From NCBI GenBank assembly GCA_017408735.1, contig JAFQUB010000033.1, positions 1 through 38,318 of the forward strand: a stretch of 38,318 nt of DNA. Direction: 5' to 3'. Shown piece by piece: positions 34,616 through 38,318 of the stretch. This DNA is from Lachnospiraceae bacterium (lineage in GTDB: Bacteria > Bacillota > Clostridia > Lachnospirales > Lachnospiraceae). Made by a program: the position numbers and the translations under genes. Every line of letters starts with the position of its first letter. The stretch's first letter is position 1. The notes under the pieces are model-generated. The model was not told the origin of the DNA, did no database searches, and saw only the letters and a list, made by a program, of their open reading frames with translations.

Positions 34616-34648
34616 AAAAGGACTGCGCAGGATATGCGCAGTCTTTTT
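34616..34648 (+). terminator. Terminator after the FMN-binding protein
   Basis: GACTGCGCA pairs with TGCGCAGTC (loop GGATA), flanked by A-run and TTTTT. Confidence 0.92.
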
Positions 34649-34694
34649 GTTACGTAAAATTTATGTAAAATAAACCCAAAAGAAAAAATATATT

Positions 34695-34723
34695 GTGACA
34701 AACATAAGGAATTTAGTTATAAT
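34695..34723 (+). promoter_or_regulatory. Promoter of the yjjP-yjjB pair
   Basis: GTGACA, a 17-base spacer and TATAAT lie 39 bases before ATG 34763. Confidence 0.7.
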
Positions 34724-34762
34724 TGAGAGCGTAAAATAGCTTTAGACAAAGGAGGAAGGTAA

Positions 34763-35512
34763 ATGCAGGAGAAAATATTGCATGAACTTTTAAACATAGG
34801 TGAGGCAATGCTTACCAACGGTTCCGAGGTAAACAGGGTAGAGGATACCTTAAGCCGTATGGGAAAGGCTTGTGGAGCCAGTCAGATGAATGTTTTTGTA
34901 ATTACTTCCTCTATCGTGGTAACTATGACTTTTTCGGATGGCAGAGCAGTTACCCAGACAAGAAGAATATTAAAACCCGGCGGGACAGATTTTAGAAAGC
35001 TGGAAGATTTTAATGCTTTGAGCCGGAGATTTTGTAAGGAACCTATGCCTGCAGAGGAATTGAAAGCAGAAATAGAAAAAATACAAAACGCACCTGGGGA
35101 AAGAGGAAAATTTTATCTGGGCAGCATGTTGGCAGCGGGAGGTTTCGCCGTGTTTTTTGGTGGAAATTTGGCAGACGGTGTTATGGCGGCTGTTTTTGCA
35201 GTGTTAATCTGCCTTTTACAGGAGCGCTTGATGCCTTTTTGTGCCAATCGTATGGTGTTTAATTTGCTTTGCGCTGTGGTGGCAGGACTGGGAATTGGGT
35301 TGACAGCACGCCTGAATCCTTATGTACATATGGATAAGATTATGATTGGAGATATTATGCTTTTGATTCCCGGAATTGCCATGACCAATGCAGTACGTGA
35401 CGTATTGGTAGGAGATACGATTTCAGGAATTATGCGACTGGTAGAAACGATTTTGTGGGCAGGTGCCCTTGCCTGCGGATTTATGGCGGCCATCTGGCTG
35501 ATAGGAGGATGA
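34763..35512 (+). CDS. yjjP: ThrE/YjjP-type exporter subunit (DUF1212)
   Basis: This 249-residue membrane protein corresponds to the N-terminal half of the threonine/serine exporter family. It has a soluble N-terminal part with GEAMLTNGSEVNRVEDTLSR (about 13-32), the family signature for the first half, then four to five hydrophobic segments from about residue 115. Together with the next gene it forms a split two-gene transporter. The E. coli YjjPB pair has been linked to succinate export, and ThrE of corynebacteria exports threonine; the substrate here is not known. GGAGGAAGG lies before the ATG. The next gene starts one base after its stop, which implies a fixed complex. Confidence 0.9.
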   Translation: MQEKILHELLNIGEAMLTNGSEVNRVEDTLSRMGKACGASQMNVFVITSSIVVTMTFSDGRAVTQTRRILKPGGTDFRKLEDFNALSRRFCKEPMPAEELKAEIEKIQNAPGERGKFYLGSMLAAGGFAVFFGGNLADGVMAAVFAVLICLLQERLMPFCANRMVFNLLCAVVAGLGIGLTARLNPYVHMDKIMIGDIMLLIPGIAMTNAVRDVLVGDTISGIMRLVETILWAGALACGFMAAIWLIGG

Positions 35513-35513
35513 C

Positions 35514-35966
35514 ATGGAAACAGCAATACAAATGGGAACAGCTTTTGTGGGTACCTTAGGCTTTGGACTTTTGTTTCATCTTAGGACACGCCACATGATT
35601 TCAGCGGCTGTCTGTGGGGTTTTTACCTGGGGTGTATTTCTATTGACAGCACATTGGGTGGAGGGGATTTTCTTTCCATCGTTGATTGCCAGTGCTTTTG
35701 CTACTTTACTTGCAGAAACGATGGCAAGAATCCGTAAAGCACCGGCTACCTTGTATTTGATTCTCGGCGTGGTACCTTTGATACCGGGAAGCTCTTTGTA
35801 CTATGCCATGAGTTATGCAGTACAGAAAGACTGGGAAAAATTCAGAGAGTATGGTTATCAGACCATGGCGTACGCCTTGGGGATCGCTCTTGGAATGTTT
35901 TTAGTATGGGCTCTTTATGGCATGCTTGGAAAAGCACTTGCATTGACGCAAGAACAGACGATGTGA
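35514..35966 (+). CDS. yjjB: ThrE/YjjB-type exporter subunit (DUF3815)
   Basis: This 150-residue, mostly hydrophobic protein has four to five membrane segments and corresponds to the C-terminal half of the threonine/serine exporter family. Family marks are FVGTLGFGLLFHLRTRH at the N-terminus and ILGVVPLIPGSSLYYAM (about residues 82-98). It is read with the preceding subunit (start directly after its stop; GGAGG at the end of the upstream gene). A weak stem (AACAAT/ATTGTT, 35973-35998) followed by T may end the transcript, convergent with the DUF1275 gene. Confidence 0.9.
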   Translation: METAIQMGTAFVGTLGFGLLFHLRTRHMISAAVCGVFTWGVFLLTAHWVEGIFFPSLIASAFATLLAETMARIRKAPATLYLILGVVPLIPGSSLYYAMSYAVQKDWEKFREYGYQTMAYALGIALGMFLVWALYGMLGKALALTQEQTM

Positions 35967-35990
35967 CGGGAGAACAATTTACGAAAAATA

Positions 35991-36671
35991 CTATTGTTTT
36001 TTGTGACAAAATAAAAAAAGCCGGATATGAGCCAATGACTTACAACTTGTCAGGAAAAAGGCGGACAAGGTAAAAGGAATACAGCAAAGACTGGCATAAA
36101 TTCCAAATTTTCTGCAGGCAAAAAAGGAAAGAATAACTCCGATATGATACCAAAGTAGAGTGTTTCCGTAAAATTTTGCTTTATTCAAAGAGGTTTCCTC
36201 TTTGGTAAGAAGGTATTCGCTGATTCCCACAGTCATTTGACGTAAATTGTTGGTGGAAAAAATGGTAGAGCTGTTGTATTTTCCAACACCATGAAATACA
36301 CTCCAGTGAGTCGCCATAATGAAGAAAATAGGAAGAATACCGATAATCGGATTGACAGAAGCCGGTATAAAGCAAAGCAGAATCATTCCAATGAAATCTA
36401 TGGTGATAGCGTATTTTTGCATATTGCAGGAAGTTTTTTTACTTAGAACCACGCATAGTACAATGGCGGCTGTGTAAACAAAAAGTCCCAGAATACGCAG
36501 AAAAAAGTCCATATAATCCTTGCCCAAAATACAGCAGAAAATTTGTATCATATTGTTTGTCTGGGCAGAACCGAAGTTTGCACATCGGCATAACAATGCA
36601 TAGGCACCAAGATAACCGCCAATAATGCACATATTACTGTGTAAGAAAAGTTCTTTTTTTGGTAAATTCAT
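35991..36671 (-). CDS. DUF1275 (YoaK-like) membrane protein
   Basis: This 226-residue integral membrane protein has about six hydrophobic segments. The N-terminal stretch GGYLGAYALLCRCANFGSAQTNNMIQI matches the DUF1275/YoaK pattern (G-x-x-DAY...F-x-x-AQTGN) with Gly in place of the usual Asp. It also has STNNLRQMTVGISEYL in the middle, equivalent to the family's TGNLR motif. The function of the family is unknown; a transport role is often assumed. GGAG is 7 bases before the ATG. It is convergent with yjjB and divergent from the FadR-type regulator, which may control it. Confidence 0.85.
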   Translation of the reverse strand: MNLPKKELFLHSNMCIIGGYLGAYALLCRCANFGSAQTNNMIQIFCCILGKDYMDFFLRILGLFVYTAAIVLCVVLSKKTSCNMQKYAITIDFIGMILLCFIPASVNPIIGILPIFFIMATHWSVFHGVGKYNSSTIFSTNNLRQMTVGISEYLLTKEETSLNKAKFYGNTLLWYHIGVILSFFACRKFGIYASLCCIPFTLSAFFLTSCKSLAHIRLFLFCHKKQ

Positions 36672-36713
36672 AATAACTCCTTTTCAAAACGATACATCAG
36701 CTTGCAATTAACT

Positions 36714-36742
36714 ATCATAGCACAATTTTAGGAGGAAGGCAA
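36714..36742 (-). promoter_or_regulatory. Promoter of the DUF1275 gene
   Basis: On the minus strand, TTGCCT, a 17-base spacer and TATGAT lie about 43 bases before the start at 36671. Confidence 0.55.
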
Positions 36743-36772
36743 AACCAAAAGTGTGCGGATTTAGTTGGCGGT

Positions 36773-36800
36773 TTGACAATTTTATTTGGTGTATTATAAT
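36773..36800 (+). promoter_or_regulatory. Promoter of the FadR-type regulator
   Basis: TTGACA, a 16-base spacer and TATAAT. Directly after it, AACTGGTCA (36803-36811) resembles a half-site of FadR/PdhR-type operators (TGGTC), compatible with autoregulation; the second half-site is not seen. Confidence 0.75.
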
Positions 36801-36838
36801 ATAACTGGTCAAAAAGCGAATTACGGAGGGAACACATT

Positions 36839-37522
36839 GTGAAAAATGGAGAACGTTTATCGGATAGTACCGCAGATGCGATTCTTTCCATGATAACCAT
36901 AGAAAAGAAATACAAACCGGGAGATAAGCTCCCAAACGAAAATGACTTATCCCAGGAGCTGGGAGTTAGTAGAATTACTTTAAGAGAAGCCATCCGAATT
37001 CTAGTGGCAGGTAATGTATTGGAAATAAAACGAGGCAAGGGAACTTTCGTGCGACAGGATTTTGCAGAGCAACCCCTTACAGAGCTGTCCCCCATATTGT
37101 CTGCTAAGGTGGGCGTAGACGATTTGTTTGAAATGCGTCTAATTTTTGAACCGGAAGCTGCCTATTATGCAACTATCCGTGCAACAGAAAGTGAATTAAA
37201 AAGAATTCTTGCCATTGGAGAAAAGATAGAAGAAATGATTCGTCAAGGCAAAGACAGAACTCAGGAAGAAATGGCATTTCACCGCTCTATAGCAAAGGCA
37301 ACCCACAACGAATTTATGAATAAATTAATGCCTGTAATTCAGGAATCCGTAAGCAAAGGAGTTTTCCTCTACGAAAAAGAACATTTACCGGTAGAAGATG
37401 TCGTAGCAGACCATCGTATGATAATGGAGTTTATGAAAAATAGAAATGCAGAAGGTGCAAGAAATGCCATGAAGATTCATATTTTGCATGCGATTCAGGT
37501 GCTGGATATCAAGAATAAGTGA
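36839..37522 (+). CDS. FadR-subfamily GntR transcriptional regulator
   Basis: This 227-residue regulator starts at GTG, 8 bases after GGAGGG (36825-36830). The winged helix-turn-helix of the GntR family occupies residues 1-72 (YKPGDKLPNENDLSQELGVS, then RITLREAIRILVAGNVLEIK and GKGTFV). The C-terminal all-helical FCD effector domain runs from about 85 to 225, with its metal/ligand-binding histidines (for example MAFHRSIAKATHNEF and ADHRMIMEF). FCD regulators sense small organic acids or sugar acids. Divergent placement suggests control of the DUF1275 gene, possibly also of yjjPB. The ligand is unknown. Confidence 0.93.
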   Translation: MKNGERLSDSTADAILSMITIEKKYKPGDKLPNENDLSQELGVSRITLREAIRILVAGNVLEIKRGKGTFVRQDFAEQPLTELSPILSAKVGVDDLFEMRLIFEPEAAYYATIRATESELKRILAIGEKIEEMIRQGKDRTQEEMAFHRSIAKATHNEFMNKLMPVIQESVSKGVFLYEKEHLPVEDVVADHRMIMEFMKNRNAEGARNAMKIHILHAIQVLDIKNK

Positions 37523-37530
37523 TGGAGAGG

Positions 37531-37768
37531 TTTGAGGGTGTGGCTGACAGGACGCTCATGATAGGCACAGAATCTTGTCTTCGCAGGCGGAAACAACGCT
37601 GCAGTGAACTAAGTTTTAAGCCGCACTAGGTTCGTCGCCGGAGGGCCTCCTCACCAAGTGCTTGCTAAAAACTGGATTTCACTTCCGCTAAGGGCGTTTC
37701 CTGATTGCCTGCGAAGGCAAGATTCTATGCCTATCATGAGCTGTTTCTTGGCAGGCCGCACATTCAAA
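37531..37768. repeat. 238-bp imperfect palindrome (dispersed repeat or structured RNA)
   Basis: Both halves pair almost end to end. The core joins 37555-37588 with 37707-37740: 32 of 34 Watson-Crick pairs, one G-U and one C-A mismatch. An outer stem (TTTGAGGGTGTGGCTG with GGCCGCACATTCAAA) and inner stems (GGAAAC/GTTTCC, AGTGAA/TTCACT, AGTTTT/AAAACT, GCACT/AGTGC) extend it to an apical GC-rich loop near 37640. It is more GC-rich than the flanks. It has no coding frame and no U-run. It looks like a MITE/REP-type element or a large structured RNA between the regulator and ilvC. Confidence 0.75.
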
Positions 37769-37902
37769 GGCTTAACATCATTTATTGTTGAAAGGGGACG
37801 CATCAAAAATTCACATGATTAATGTTAAAGGATTGCAGTAATATACTGAATTTTTGCAAGTATTTCTGACAAGATGATGTTCGTTGAAAATTTCGTGGTT
37901 TC

Positions 37903-37942
37903 CAAGAACAGCTCATAAGTTGTGTCACTTATGAGCGTCTTG
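37903..37942. other. Strong hairpin upstream of the ilvC promoter
   Basis: GCTCATAAGT pairs with ACTTATGAGC (10 bp, loop TGTGTC), and CAAGA/TCTTG extend the stem. No U-run follows. It ends about 38 bases before the -35 box. It may be an operator, an element linked to the palindrome, or the 3' end of an upstream RNA. Between 37769 and 37902 nothing recognisable is seen. Confidence 0.55.
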
Positions 37943-37980
37943 CGCAACCAAAAAATTTAACGTAACAACAGATGTATCTA

Positions 37981-38009
37981 TTGACATAAGACAACATATG
38001 GCATATAAT
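37981..38009 (+). promoter_or_regulatory. Consensus promoter of ilvC
   Basis: TTGACA, a 17-base spacer and TATAAT match both sigma-A boxes perfectly. The predicted leader is about 70 bases, too short for a T-box. Confidence 0.88.
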
Positions 38010-38054
38010 ACGATAGAAAGAAAAACATGTGGGAGAAATCCTCATAAAAAATAA

Positions 38055-38318
<264 letters not shown>

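Noticed and set aside
37531..37768. Insertion sequence or group II intron fragment
   Set aside because: No transposase or reverse transcriptase frame and no intron domain V-like hairpin is visible; the pairing is a single long palindrome.

Overview
The window reads as a low-GC Gram-positive anaerobe of the Lachnospiraceae type (Roseburia / Butyrivibrio / Agathobacter-like). This is inferred from strong AGGAGG ribosome binding sites, sigma-A promoters, very large secreted multi-domain starch enzymes with Thr/Pro linkers and lysine-rich C-termini, a CUT1 sugar ABC transporter without its own ATPase, and BspA-type leucine-rich repeats. The genus cannot be fixed from sequence reading alone.

Layout. 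(a) 1-4640: the 3' end of a large surface protein, then a secreted GH13 alpha-amylase with starch-binding modules, closed by a strong terminator. (b) 4765-17175: one promoter, eight tightly spaced same-strand genes and one terminator. The order is zinc alcohol dehydrogenase, cytoplasmic maltosyltransferase-like GH13, a MalE-like binding protein without signal peptide, a RibD-type reductase, an AAC(3)-type N-acetyltransferase, a MATE exporter, an MFS transporter and a giant secreted GH13 enzyme with tandem CBM41 domains. This is the most unusual part of the window: it has the shape of a small-molecule tailoring/export operon wired into starch metabolism. (c) 17341-23491: a maltodextrin uptake operon (binding lipoprotein, two permeases, malQ, LacI-type regulator), with two LacI-type operator-like boxes just downstream of the promoter and a stable hairpin between the binding-protein and permease genes. 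(d) 23516-29454: a membrane-anchored protein of unknown function, a convergent CYTH protein, a DJ-1/PfpI protein and a heterodimeric ABC exporter with one degenerate ATP site. (e) 29455-34648: a possible 30-codon ORF, a candidate small RNA with C-rich motifs and its own promoter and terminator, then a 1558-residue secreted protein with an FMN-attachment motif, three repeated modules and a C-terminal LRR domain. (f) 34695-37522: a split YjjP/YjjB exporter pair, a DUF1275 membrane protein on the minus strand and a FadR-type GntR regulator. (g) 37523-38318: a 238-bp imperfect palindrome, a second hairpin, a near-consensus promoter and the start of ilvC.

How it works together: the secreted amylases cut starch to maltodextrins. 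The lipoprotein and two permeases import them, using an ATPase encoded elsewhere. MalQ and probably the maltosyltransferase-like GH13 rework them in the cytoplasm, with the LacI-type protein as likely local repressor. What the ADH / RibD-like / AAC(3) / MATE / MFS genes make, modify or export cannot be told from the sequence. Their physical coupling to two alpha-glucan-active enzymes and a cytoplasmic maltodextrin-binding-like protein is the main lead for follow-up.
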